From assembly GCF_001625215.2 (NCBI RefSeq), contig NC_030389.2:5740930-5804929 (forward strand): a DNA stretch of 64,000 nucleotides, written 5' to 3'. Under the pieces are notes generated by a model, which was not told the origin of the DNA, made no database searches, and saw only the letters and a list, made by a program, of their open reading frames with translations. The DNA is from Daucus carota subsp. sativus. Lineage: Eukaryota > Streptophyta > Magnoliopsida > Apiales > Apiaceae. The translations under genes were made by a program, and so were the position numbers. Shown piece after piece: positions 53,454-64,000 of this stretch (its first letter is position 1; each line of letters starts with the position of its first letter).

Positions 53454-56400
53454 ATGGCCAGATGGGATGAAATCATGTCCCTTCCCGTGCAGAACCCTCC
53501 TATCTTGGAGTTTTCCTCTTCTGATCTTGTGTGGTCGAAGGTGGAGGGTTGGCGTGACAACATAGATAGAGTAGCTCGAATTCCCTTTGCCAGAGTAGAC
53601 AATTTTCTGACCGGTGAAGCCTCTAGAAAAGATTGCCCGACAAAATTTCACCGCGAGGCAAGGAGGGTGCGCCCACCTGAGACGGCCTACAAGCCCAAAG
53701 TTGACGGAGTTCTTGAATACATTCTGTAAGTGTTGGATCTAGAATTACTCTTTTTTTTATTATACATCTGTACTTCTACTATATCTCTGATTTTCAATTG
53801 ATTTTTAAATTATGTAGCTATTGGTGCTCTTTTGGACCTGATGACCATCGAAAAGGTGGCATTGTTAGACCTAGTAGAAAATCGTATGTCACCAAAAAGA
53901 AATCTGCTGGGCGTCCGAACACTAAGAGAGGCTGTACATGTCATTTCATTGTGAAGCGTTTAATGGCTGAACCATCAGTAGCACTCATTATATATAACCA
54001 AGACAAGCACATTGATAAGAAAGGTTCACCATGCCATGGCCCACAGGACAAAAAAGCTGCTGGAACTCGTGCAATGTATGCTCCTTGCATCTCGGAAGAC
54101 CTTCGGCTTCGTGTCTTGTCCCTTCTACATGTTGGGGTCTCAGTAGAAACAATAATGCAGCGACACAATGAATGTGTGGAGAAACAAGGAGGTCCAAGTA
54201 ATCGTGATGATCTTTTAAATCACAGGTTTGTTCGCAGGCAAGAGAGGAGTATAAGACGTTCAACATACGAACTTGATGTGGATGACGCAGTGAGCATGAG
54301 CTTGTGGGTCGAAAGCCATCAGAACCAAGTTTTCTTTTATGAAGATTTCTCTGTTTCTAGTCCATTCACTTTAGGTATTCAGACAGAGTGGCAGTTGCAA
54401 CAAATGATTCGATTTGGTAATTGCCGGCTTCTTGCTTCTGATTCTAGGTTTGGAACACACAAGTTAAAGGTATGCTCTGCTCTTTATATCTTGTAGCTGT
54501 TTTTTGTTGTCAATGATGACAGAATGAATACCTTCTTTAATTAATGTGTTAATTTCTGCAACTTTAACCAGTACCCAGTCCATAGTCTGGTTGTATTCAA
54601 CTCAGACAACAAGGCAATACCAGTTGCCTGGATAATAGCACCAAAATTTGCAAGCACAGATGCACACAGATGGATGAGGGCTCTTTACAACAGGGTTTGC
54701 ACGAAAGACCCTACATGGAGACTTGCTGGTTTCATTGTGGATGATCCTTTGATTGACGTCTCTGCGATCAGGTAGACTTTTGAGCCCTTTATCCCTGAAT
54801 AGCTTTTAATTCAACATTCAATATTCCCTTTCTCCGTTTTTTTTTTCTAGTAATTTTGTATACAAATTTATGATGCCCATGTGCTAACAATTTGACATTC
54901 CAAAAACTTTAAATGAGAAGGCTATCACAGGAAGCAGTTACCACTTATTTTATAACTTTACTATTTTTCATTACATTTTTTGTTAATATTGCTGCATTAT
55001 AATTACTACAATCTACTTGCAGGGAAGTGTTCCAGTGCTCTGTTTTGATTTGCTTATGGAGGGTACGTCATGCATGGCATAAAAACTTGATGAAGAAATG
55101 TCCAGAAATCGAGATGCGTGCTGAAATATCAAGACTGCTGAGTCAGTCGGTGCAAAAAATCTGCAGAGGATCCGGAACTGTGGGGTTGTTTGAAGATGTC
55201 ATGGAAGATTTTGTTGATGCCTCAGAATTTGTAGATTACTTCAAGGCAGTTTGGTACCCCAGGATAGGTTAGTTGCACCCAACTTTTAAAAGAAGAATTA
55301 ATCTGTTATTTTTCTATAATAATCATTATATTTAGTTTATCCAGAACAATAAGTAAAAATGATCTGATTGGTATGTCGGACTATATGGTATCACTCAGCG
55401 ACCAGTGTGATTATAAAGCAGGTTAGCCACTTGATTGGTGCTTTACTACAACCACCCATGTTATAGTGAAAAATAGAAGAATTTTAATATGTTCTGAAGG
55501 ATTTACAAAGTTAACATAACTATGGTCTCATTTGTTTAGTTCTTAATAGAACATTTTACAACAATTATACTAGTTCCGATCAAATGACTTTAGTTTTATG
55601 TCTTCCCAATTATTCCCTAATAGCTGAAGCTTTAAGATTAAGAAATGAAGCCTAACGATTCAGAAAATGGAAGGACAATTTATGTTATGTTGATTACTTG
55701 ATTCTGATGTAACCATGTACGGGTTTATATAATTCTTATTAATACTTTACTTTAGTTATTGATTTTATATTATTTATTATTATTATTATCATCTATATTC
55801 AATTCCAACACCAAAAAATAGTTTTTTTTCTTTCAATAATAAATATTAAGTTAACTTTCGTAGTTGTGAGGGATCGAACGTTAGTCATTTACTTAGTTCC
55901 AACACGGAACATGGCTATTTTACCCTTGACAACCTTTGACCAACCACATTAACTCTCAGGCTAATTATATATAGGATATAATAATATTTATAATTTTTAT
56001 TAAAGATATTAAATATCATGAGAAATACTAAAATTATGATAGTAATGATTATTTTTGAGTTTTAAATATATACAGAAAAACTAAAAGTTTCGATTATTAT
56101 TAAATCTTCTTTTTCAATGCTATGGTAACAATCTTCTTTTTTGATGCCATAATTATTTTAAAATCTTGACATAAATATTATGTATTTGAATTTAAAATTT
56201 GTTTTGTGAAATTCAAAGAGAAATTTTTTAAATATACTAATTATAAACTTCATATCAAATTTAAAAAACAATTATCATCCCCAATTATATTGTTTGTATG
56301 TACAATTTTTATATTTCCAACATAAGTTATTTTTATATTTTTGGATAAGCAACATAAGTTATTTAACTATTATATTTTTTGTATTATTACGCGAAAACAT

Positions 56401-58207
56401 ATTATTATGTCATTCACATGTTTGAAAATGTTATTAATCAAATATTATTATTATTCATAATCACTCAGAAATTTTAGTTATTCGGATTTGTTCATAGAAC
56501 AGCTTTGATTTCAATGTTTTTGTTCATCTGGATTATCGGTTATTTATTTAATACATTGAAGAGATGTGGGTGGTTGCTGTGGGCTTGGTGATATGGTGTA
56601 GGGGATATTGATTTGTGCTCCAACATTGTTATCCTGCGTGAATACTCTTTCTTATGCACATATTGTGAAAAGTAGTGTATCGTGATGGAATCATATGATG
56701 TTGAAGTTACGTCTACACGTAATTTATTAACACTTTTATCTTGGGTCCAGGGCTGTGGACAACTTTGCTTAAAACTCTTCCACTTGCAAGCCACGAAAGC
56801 TGTGCAGCAATGGAGTTCTACCACAACCAACTGAAGCTAAGATTATATAATGAGAAAGAGCCTAATGTGTATTCCCGAGCTGACTGGTTGATCGATAAGC
56901 TAAATACTAAAGTGCATTCCTACTTCTGGCTTGACGAGTATTCAGAGAAGGATGACTTTGCACGTTACAGGAAGGATGAGTGGTTGAGTGGTCTCACAGC
57001 TTGGCGCAAATCCTTAAATATTCCGGACTCGTGTGTTCTTTTAGATGGTAAAATTGCAAAGGTTTTTGATCAAGAAGATCGAGATAAGTTTCATACTGTA
57101 TGGAACCCGGGCTCTGAGTTTGGAATCTGTGATTGCCAATTGGCAGATTTGGGCAACCTGTGTGAACATGTACTGAAAGTTATCAGAGTACTTTATGATA
57201 GAGGGCATACTATGTCATCAGCTAGCATGTCGAAGTACAGTGAGGCATTGCTTAACCTGCTACGCTGCCCTCATGATTCATTGATCCGTGATCATGCTGT
57301 TTCTTTAGCAGTCTGGGTGCAGAAGCAGTTGGCTGCACAAATAGATCCAGAAAACAACCAGATTATGCTGGATCTGCAAGCAGCTGCTGGTGATGTGGCA
57401 CATAATACATTTGAGATTAATCATGCACATGAGAACATAGTATCTAATATGGAAACTGACCTTATTGGATCTGATGTGTCAAACAGTATTATCAATGATT
57501 CAGGTGGAGACTTGAATGGTCAAGTAGCTGATGGAAGTGTTGCTATTGATCCTTTTGCTGCCGATCCTGACAGATATAGAATAATTGGAAAGAAGCTTGC
57601 CAATGAGAACATATTACCTAACAATGAAAATGGATTGTCAGATTGTATTGCTGATGAGTTTAGTGAAGATCTGATGAGAATGGCAGATGACATTGACATT
57701 TGTGATCCAGAATCCGGCAGAGTAATATCTCATGCAGAGATGGAAGTTGATCCGACATCCAACTGTTCTTCTGCATCTGGATTAATTACCAGTAATGGGA
57801 TTGCATCTGAGGATATCTTTATAAATGAAGGAAATAGAGCTGTGGGTGACAAAGGACCTGACGTAACAAAAAATTTTCCTTCAGCAGATGTTATATTGGA
57901 AAACCTAATGGCTTATGAAAAGGATTTATTGGATAAATATCAAGAAGGTGTCATGAATGTGGTTTCACAATGTAACATAATCTCCCCCACAGAACTCGAA
58001 TCACCAGCTCGAGGCGCAGCTGGTCATCAGACTGGTTTTTGCAATGATCAGGCTGAGCCATCAGTCATTCATCAAATAGGAAATGAGAAGCCTGAAGCAA
58101 ATTTGACAGAAAAATCTCATGGAAGTATTATGGATGTGGATTCACGATTCAACACCAATTCTGGCGCAGCACTCAACTCCTCGTATCAACACAAGGTACT
58201 GCATTAG
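53454..58207 (+). CDS. SWIM zinc-finger protein with MULE-transposase-like core
   Basis: Five exons, 53454-53725, 53818-54469, 54572-54771, 55023-55267 and 56751-58207, encode 941 residues. The N-terminal part (about 90-200) has a Cys/His-containing region (YWCSFGPDD, GCTCHFIVKRL, CHGP) like the zinc-binding head of Mutator-type transposases. The central part looks like a decayed RNase-H fold: ASDSRFG with Asp299 and FIVDDPLID near 365. A SWIM finger CxCx8CxH uses Cys583, Cys585, Cys594 and His596. The C-terminal 300 residues are acidic, Asn/Ser-rich and probably disordered. It resembles the plant SWIM zinc-finger family that includes Arabidopsis At1g60560; function is unknown, nuclear DNA or protein binding is likely. 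Intron 4 is 1.5 kb. A donor-like AAG-GTACTG just before the stop leaves open a spliced 3' end. Confidence 0.85.
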
Positions 58208-59120
58208 AATGGTTTGTGCCCATCCCTCAGTACATGAAAAAGGAAATGAAGTGACAGAAGTGCCATCCAGTTGACTTGCATCTTGTTGATGGTATCAAAG
58301 CTTCAGATCCAATGAGAGGCTTTCAAGTGAGAACTATTCAGCGTTTTATAGCAAGGCTAGATTCTCAAATGGGGAGGGAATGCAAGTTCTATATGATCCT
58401 AACCCTCCCTCTCCCCCTACCGTCTTTTAACAATTTGGTGCAGTCTTTTGCAAATGAATTTGAAGAATGGTGAACTGTGAGCTCTGGTCAGAGCCTCAGA
58501 GGTTATGGTGTTTAGCAGTCTCAGCAGACAAAAGCCCGTCGCTGAGCTGAAATTCATGGAAACTGGTACCTCCGGAAATACTATGTTCACTTGTCTTTAT
58601 CATTAAATTGAATTCGAAAGGGTCACACAGACATATTCAAAACTTAAGATGTCAGAATCACACAAGTTGACGTGAGGGGGTTGGCAGAAATGTTACCAGT
58701 TCTGTTTTGTCTCGTTTCTTGGAAAATTGATATATATGTTTGATGAATGTGTACATCCGATTCATGTTTTAAATATAGCCATGAACATACCACATACCAA
58801 GTGATTTCATTGTGTCCTAAATATATATGTAGTGTACCCTTTGGCTGAGTTATTGTGCAATAATGTACCTTACAATTCAACTCCGGGCACCCGCTGCACC
58901 TGGTGGATGCAGGGTAGAGATTTGAATGCCCGAGTATATATTGACAACATGATGCAGGTACAAAAAAATTTTGCAAAGCATTTCAAAGTTCTTAGGGATA
59001 ATTGTATATTGATATTACATTGATTGTAACACAACCTTCGCCAGATCAATCATGCATGCATGCATGCATGCATGAAGAACTCGAACTTGACCATCGTCTC
59101 CGGGCACCTTTTCAATCTCT
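58208..59120. other. Spacer between the SWIM and DUF3511 genes (convergent)
   Basis: Holds the 3' UTRs of both genes and a (CATG)n microsatellite at about 59050-59074. No separate gene is seen. Confidence 0.5.
59049..59076. repeat. (CATG)n microsatellite
   Basis: About six CATG units in a row, a self-complementary repeat, just downstream of the DUF3511 stop. Confidence 0.9.
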
Positions 59121-59483
59121 CTAAAAACCGTAGGCAAACTTGTGACATTTGTCGTTTATCCAACGAACCCCTCTCCTCCAACACGTCTTAACTTTCCCTT
59201 CCATGTCGTAAAATTTGTACTTGATGACCCGCTTTCTTCTCTTCATGTCGCAAGGTTCCAGCCATGAATATTTGGTTTTCTTAGATTTTGCAGGTTTTTT
59301 CTTGGTGTTATGCATAATGTTATGGAGTGCTGGTGTTGGCATCGAACGATCTGGAAAAGGGTTGGATCGTACAACGAAAACATTGCTCCCATTGTAAGGC
59401 TTTCCATCATTGATGTAAATGCTCTTCTCAGCAGTGGTTTTATATGCCCGATGAACCATATTGTTATCTTCGCTTACTCTCAT
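59121..59483 (-). CDS. DUF3511 domain protein
   Basis: Single-exon frame on the minus strand, 120 residues from the ATG at 59483. The frame stays open to an earlier ATG at 59612, which would give 163 residues. The C-terminal 45 or so residues match DUF3511: MKRRKRVIKYKFYDMEGKVK followed by WRRGVRWINDKCHKFAYGF, close to the family pattern of a basic KRKKRV..Y..Y..EGKVK helix and a final RWIK..C. The N-terminal part is variable, as in the family. Function is unknown; members are small, basic and plant-specific. The shorter start is preferred because it gives the usual length, and the extra residues of the longer form look like a translated leader. Confidence 0.7.
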   Translation of the reverse strand: MRVSEDNNMVHRAYKTTAEKSIYINDGKPYNGSNVFVVRSNPFPDRSMPTPALHNIMHNTKKKPAKSKKTKYSWLEPCDMKRRKRVIKYKFYDMEGKVKTCWRRGVRWINDKCHKFAYGF

Positions 59484-59612
59484 CTGTGCCGCGGGGTTGA
59501 CGGACAAGGGGAGGAGAAGGGCTTGAAGGAGAAACGGAAGAGAAGAAGCTTGATGTTTAGTTCTGGTGGTTATGGCTATTTGTATCATGAATGTGGAGGC
59601 ACTGGACGGCAA

Positions 59613-60872
59613 GTAATTTTAGAAGGGAGGCTGAGAATGTTATGCCATATTGGCAATGCTGGTTATTTTGTAGATTTAAGAAAAAAAAATTAAATTAACA
59701 CACCCGTCTGCCAAATCACATGAATTATTATGACATGACCTTAAGGTGGTGATTTTTATTTTCCAAAGTAGAAAATAATTTTCAGAAAATACTGTGATTC
59801 GGTCCCTTTTCAAAAAATAATTAACTAAAAATTAAATATTTAGAAACGAAAAATAGAAAAATGAAAATACAAATAGAGTATATTGTCAAAAACTAGCTAT
59901 TGATATATTAGAATTTTGTATATTAATGTACAAAATATAACTTCATTTTTTTAAAATATAGGAAAATACAAATATTCCTTTCATCTTCAACTCACCACAT
60001 TTACCCTGAACATTCCAAGAAACACACTTGTTGTCTCCAGATGTTTACTCCTATGAAGGAAAAAAGAACACAATCCAACCTCACTTTCCCAGAATGCAGG
60101 ATGGACAATGACAGTACCTTCGGATACTGCCCCTTCGATCGTGGCAAAACCCGCACGGATTTATTTTTCAAAATACAATAAATGGATATGTAATTATGTA
60201 CATACAAATATGCATGCACACATGCATTCATGACTTTGCTGTGAAATTCAGCTTCATGGGGTCTTCTCACTGAACCCCTCCACGCGCTTGTGTTCTTCCA
60301 CTGTGTTGTTTGCACCTTCCATCTACCTTCCTGTCAAGGTCCCTTTCTTCTTCTTTATGCTCCATTTTGTTTCATTAAATTGCATTATCAATTTTCTAAC
60401 TGCTTATCCATATATTTTATGCATAGATTCTGTGTGTACTCGTTGGGTACCTTGATTTCCATCATTACGCGCTTATTTAAATTATTATACCTGATTTATT
60501 TAATGGTGTTTGTACTTGTTAAATTTTTGTTTATGATGCAATCTATGCACTTTTCAACATTTTTGTTGATTCCAAATAGTGAGATATTGTTAAACTATAA
60601 AAGGGTTGTACTTAATTTTGATAATGATGCTGAAAATTCTCGCGACTTTCTTCATTTTGGGAATTTGTGTGTAAAGTAACTGGAAGCTCCTATGTGCTTT
60701 CCTCAATTGGGGGTTTTGTCATTTCATAGCTGTTTCTGTTTTTGGTTGGACATTCTTAGTGAGCTTTATAAGTGAGGGGTTTGGTTGTTTTGGGTTACTT
60801 GTTATCGTTAGTTTTTGATCAACTGATATTTCTTGAGCTTGTTAATTATAGTTGGTTTGTTGTTGTTTTGTG
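59613..60872. other. Divergent spacer between DUF3511 and CBP60 genes
   Basis: Shared upstream region of the two divergent genes. AT-rich from about 59690 to 60000. The part from about 60240 probably holds the CBP60 leader, with a donor-like TCAAG-GTCCC near 60338. No gene is recognised. Confidence 0.5.
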
Positions 60873-63657
60873 ATGGTTCCACCGAAACGACCTTCTGATG
60901 TGCAGGGTGATGACGAGTCTGATGTTCCTCGACATGATCCTAGACAACGGGTACCAATGGCAAGGTAGGCTGTCGGTTTTGAATATTTGGTTTATCGTTT
61001 TTTATGTTTGTTCCTTTTCAGTTAAGTATGAGGGCATGTTTTATGTGCAGTATATTGGGAGATGTTATGAGGGGAGTATCACAGCATGAAATGGAGACAA
61101 CTCTGGAACCTTTTATTCGTAGAGTGGTAAGATTTGTATATGCTTTCGAAGTTGAGGCTTATATTTCTGTTCTAGCAACATCGTTTTGGTCTCTATCATT
61201 CATAGTTTGCGAACTTTTCATTTAGACGGGTTTTAAGTTTATGCTTTCTGTACCTCACTTCTTCCGAATAATGTTCATGTTTGGATCTCATAAAATTTTT
61301 TGAAGTCTTTAATGGAACAGTGTTTTAGTTGTCTGAGAAGCGACCAAAGAGCTACGCTTCCTGACTCTTTGAACATTCTTAACCGCTTATGAATGCCAAA
61401 ATAAATACCTCATAGTGGCACGACCGCATGAGTGCCTATATCTGCCTATTTATGCTCAACTCTCTCAGTCCCCTCCCCCCGCCATCTCCGCTTCCACATA
61501 TATTTGTATGCGTATATGTTATTCAGAATTTGGACTTTTTGAAAGTACAATGATACCCGAAGTTCACTAATTATAAAAAAAAAAAAAAAAGTTTCCTGTG
61601 CGTACTAGTTTAAATTCTTTTTATCATGATGCCTCGGTTCACTTTCTGAACTAAAAAATACAGTTGTATTGTCGTATACATTCACCTTTTCATACCCTTT
61701 GATATTGTTACTTTACTATATTGAGCACTTCATTAACTTGAGGCTGGAATTTGGAAGTGGTGACTTTTTGTGGATGATTATATCCGATTTTATGCATATA
61801 CTCCATAAAGAAGAAACCAAAGACATATAAAACATGCCTTTTCTACTCAAAATGTCGTAATGATTTCATTGTTTGTTTCTAGGTGCGGGATGAGGTACAA
61901 CTCGCAATTCAACACTTTTATCACTCATCTACAAGGTTTGGGTTAACTCTCTGATGATCTTTTGAATATTAGGTCGTCTCAATATGTAGAATCAAACTAT
62001 ATATGATTATGATCTTTATGAGATTGGTCAATGTGATGATTGTCTCTTGGCTTGAAACGTAGCTAATCGTAAATGCCTAAAGGTTTATAAGTTTTAATCA
62101 TAATTTTCTTTATGAAAAATTGGTTGGATTATATTTCTATAGTCTTATCCTATCTCACTTGAGGAAGACCCAACTCTTGACTTTGAATTGGCCCTCTTCA
62201 TCCCATCAACATCTCCTTTCTATATTTCATATATTAATTTCTTTTGTCAATTGAATACCCTTAAGAAGATTTGAATAGTTTTCAAAACCATAGCAGGTTA
62301 TTTATTTACTTATGCGACTTTGCAGTTAGCAATTTTTAGATGCACAGGACAACTATAAATCTGAGCTTTTAAGAAGAAGAAAATAATAATAAATAGTGAA
62401 GAAATTAAATACAAATTATGAAGAAAATTAAAACAATACGAATAAGTTTTACAGTTTTGGCTTCCATGTCACTGCAGATCAAGGGTTTGGCAATTGGACT
62501 TTCAGCATATGTTTCCCAATAAATTTTTTACTTGCACCAAGGTTGTTTCGGTGGATGGTGAACCTATCAAAGTAGTTCTAGTGGACCCCAGCTCCAGAAA
62601 GACAATTACTTCGGGACCTTTATCTTCAAGGAAGATTGAAATTGTCGTTCTTAATGGTGAATTTGTTGCTGATGAAAGAGAGAACTGGAGTGAGGAGGAT
62701 TTTAATCGCAGTATCATAACAGAAAGAAAAGGAAAAAGACCGTTGGTGACAGGGGATCTTATAATAACCTTAAAGGATGGAGTTGCTGATCTGGACAACA
62801 TCTGCTTTACTGATAATTCATGTTGGATGAGATGCAGGAAGTTTAGGTTAGGGGCAAGATTGCAAGGGGGTTCCGCTGAAGTCAGAGAAGCAAGAAGCGA
62901 AGCCTTTGTTGTTAAGGATCATCGTGGGGAAGGTAATTTCTTTTTTTTTGCTAGAATGTTTTATTATGTTATTCAGACTTGATTTCCAGTTTATCTTTTG
63001 TTCTGATGTCTTAACTTCAGTTTAAAGCATATTGTGGTTTCTTGTTCCCGTTTTATGACAAAATTGGAGGATGTGTTTATGCGATAACATTTCTGTGCTT
63101 GCACTATATTGGCCAACTAGTATTATAAATTAAGGGTAAAGGAAACCCAATGATTATTTTTGAAACTAACTGGTTTTTCATCCAGCATACAAGAAGCACC
63201 ACCCTCCATTATTAGATGATGAAGTGTGGCGTATGGAAAAAATAGCAAAAGATGGTGAGTACCATAAGCGATTAGTGGCGCTTGCTGGAATATCCACAGT
63301 GAAAGAATTTCTTCAAATGTATGTCACTGATCCTTCCTCGCTGCGCAAAGTAAGATTTCTGTTGTACTATCACATTTCAGATTCTATGATTGACATTTAA
63401 TTTAACTTCTAATAAGTATTAGTGTCCTTGTACCATAAACTATATAGGTAATTGGTGGTGACAGTGGCATTTCAAACAAAATCTGGGACAAAATCATCGA
63501 GCACGCTACAACTTGTGTTCTAGATGATAAGATGTACCTGTATACCGGAGCTGCACATAGGGTTATGCTCGTGTTCAATTCCATCTGGAAGGTTATAGGA
63601 GCAACCTTTGACGGGCAAAATTACCAAAATCTGGAAACTCTAAGCTTTGCTCAAATG
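60873..63657 (+). CDS. CBP60-type calmodulin-binding transcription factor, 5' part
   Basis: Six exons, 60873-60964, 61051-61126, 61883-61935, 62478-62932, 63186-63349 and 63448-63657, encode the first 350 residues; the gene continues past the right edge. The start MVPPKRPSD is a short basic leader as in the family. Conserved blocks include [62 protein letters not shown] and, later, [20 protein letters not shown]. They form the DNA-binding and immunoglobulin-like core. Known role: CBP60 proteins control salicylic-acid synthesis and immunity genes (CBP60g, SARD1) or, in the CBP60a/b group, bind calmodulin at the C-terminus to tune defence; the C-terminus is not visible. The segment joining exons 3 and 4 is short. 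Subgroup not assigned. Confidence 0.92.
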
Positions 63658-64000
63658 GTGCGTGCTTTAATCTTGATAACATGAACTAGAAACTTACATG
63701 TGTGCCTTCCTATTAGCAAGTCCTTACTCTAAATCAACTCCTTGTAAACTGCATATTCAAAGCGTCTTTTTTTTTTTGTGTGCTTTATCTAGTAAACAAG
63801 CAACACTCCCCTTTGTCATTTAGGCTTTTTAATTTATCTCATTTGCTTCTATTAGTGAATCTAGTGTCCAGTTGCTTCAAAAAAATGAATGGGTGAGTAA
63901 TATAAGACCTCTGAAGTTTGAACCTCTTTTTTTATATTATTATTGTTATTGTTATTATTGTTATTATTATTTTGTCCTGATGAACAAATCGCTCTGATGG
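63658..64000 (+). other. CBP60 intron reaching the window edge
   Basis: Starts with a GTGCGT donor after the ATG codon of exon 6. It contains T-rich sequence and a (TTA/TTG)n tract at about 63938-63973. No further exon is recognisable before the edge. Confidence 0.6.

Noticed and set aside
60290-60679. 129-codon frame upstream of the CBP60 start
   Set aside because: Hydrophobic chance frame in a T-rich leader/intron region. It has no homology and is not in phase with the CBP60 start.

Overview
This is a window of nuclear DNA from a flowering plant, almost certainly a eudicot. The genes have many introns with GT..AG borders, the introns and spacers are AT-rich, and every recognisable protein belongs to a land-plant family (plastid dihydrolipoyl dehydrogenase, TIR-NB-LRR receptor, TRM/DUF4378, CBP60, DUF3511, plant GH27). 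The species cannot be named from the sequence alone. I rebuilt the exon structures by hand from conserved protein blocks and splice borders. Within every multi-exon model the exon phases add up to an open frame.

Layout. 37-1944 (+): 3' end of a plastidial dihydrolipoyl dehydrogenase gene. 3308-5478 (+): SAR1-type COPII GTPase. 7286-12733 (+): ER protein disulfide isomerase with two CGHC domains. 12734-18529: spacer with a Stowaway MITE, a poly(A) retroposon with a target-site duplication, and short tandem duplications. 18530-19327 (+): WW-domain protein of the CFL1 type, whose only coding intron is largely a hairpin-forming MITE. 21288-26491 (-): TRM/LONGIFOLIA-type protein. 28954-33845 (-): GH27 glycosidase of the APSE type. 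36084-40411 (-): complete TIR-NB-ARC-LRR-C-JID immune receptor. 42089-48655 (-): GDP-fucose O-fucosyltransferase family protein. 48656-53453: spacer holding several DNA-transposon remnants. These include a 1.1 kb non-autonomous Mutator-like element with long terminal inverted repeats and a 10-bp target duplication, which carries a fragment of a TMCO1-like gene (Pack-MULE). 53454-58207 (+): SWIM zinc-finger protein with a decayed MULE-transposase core. 59121-59483 (-): small DUF3511 protein. 60873-63657 (+): 5' part of a CBP60 calmodulin-binding transcription factor that runs off the right edge.

The genes are unrelated housekeeping, secretory-pathway and signalling genes, not a cluster or pathway. 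SAR1, PDI and the O-fucosyltransferase all act in the ER/Golgi route. The TNL and CBP60 genes both belong to families with immune roles, but nothing here shows that they act together. No tRNA, rRNA or CRISPR was seen. The most interesting items are the gene-capturing MULE, a receptor whose MHD motif reads MHH, the MITE that supplies the CFL1 splice donor, and a partial exon duplication inside the PDI gene.
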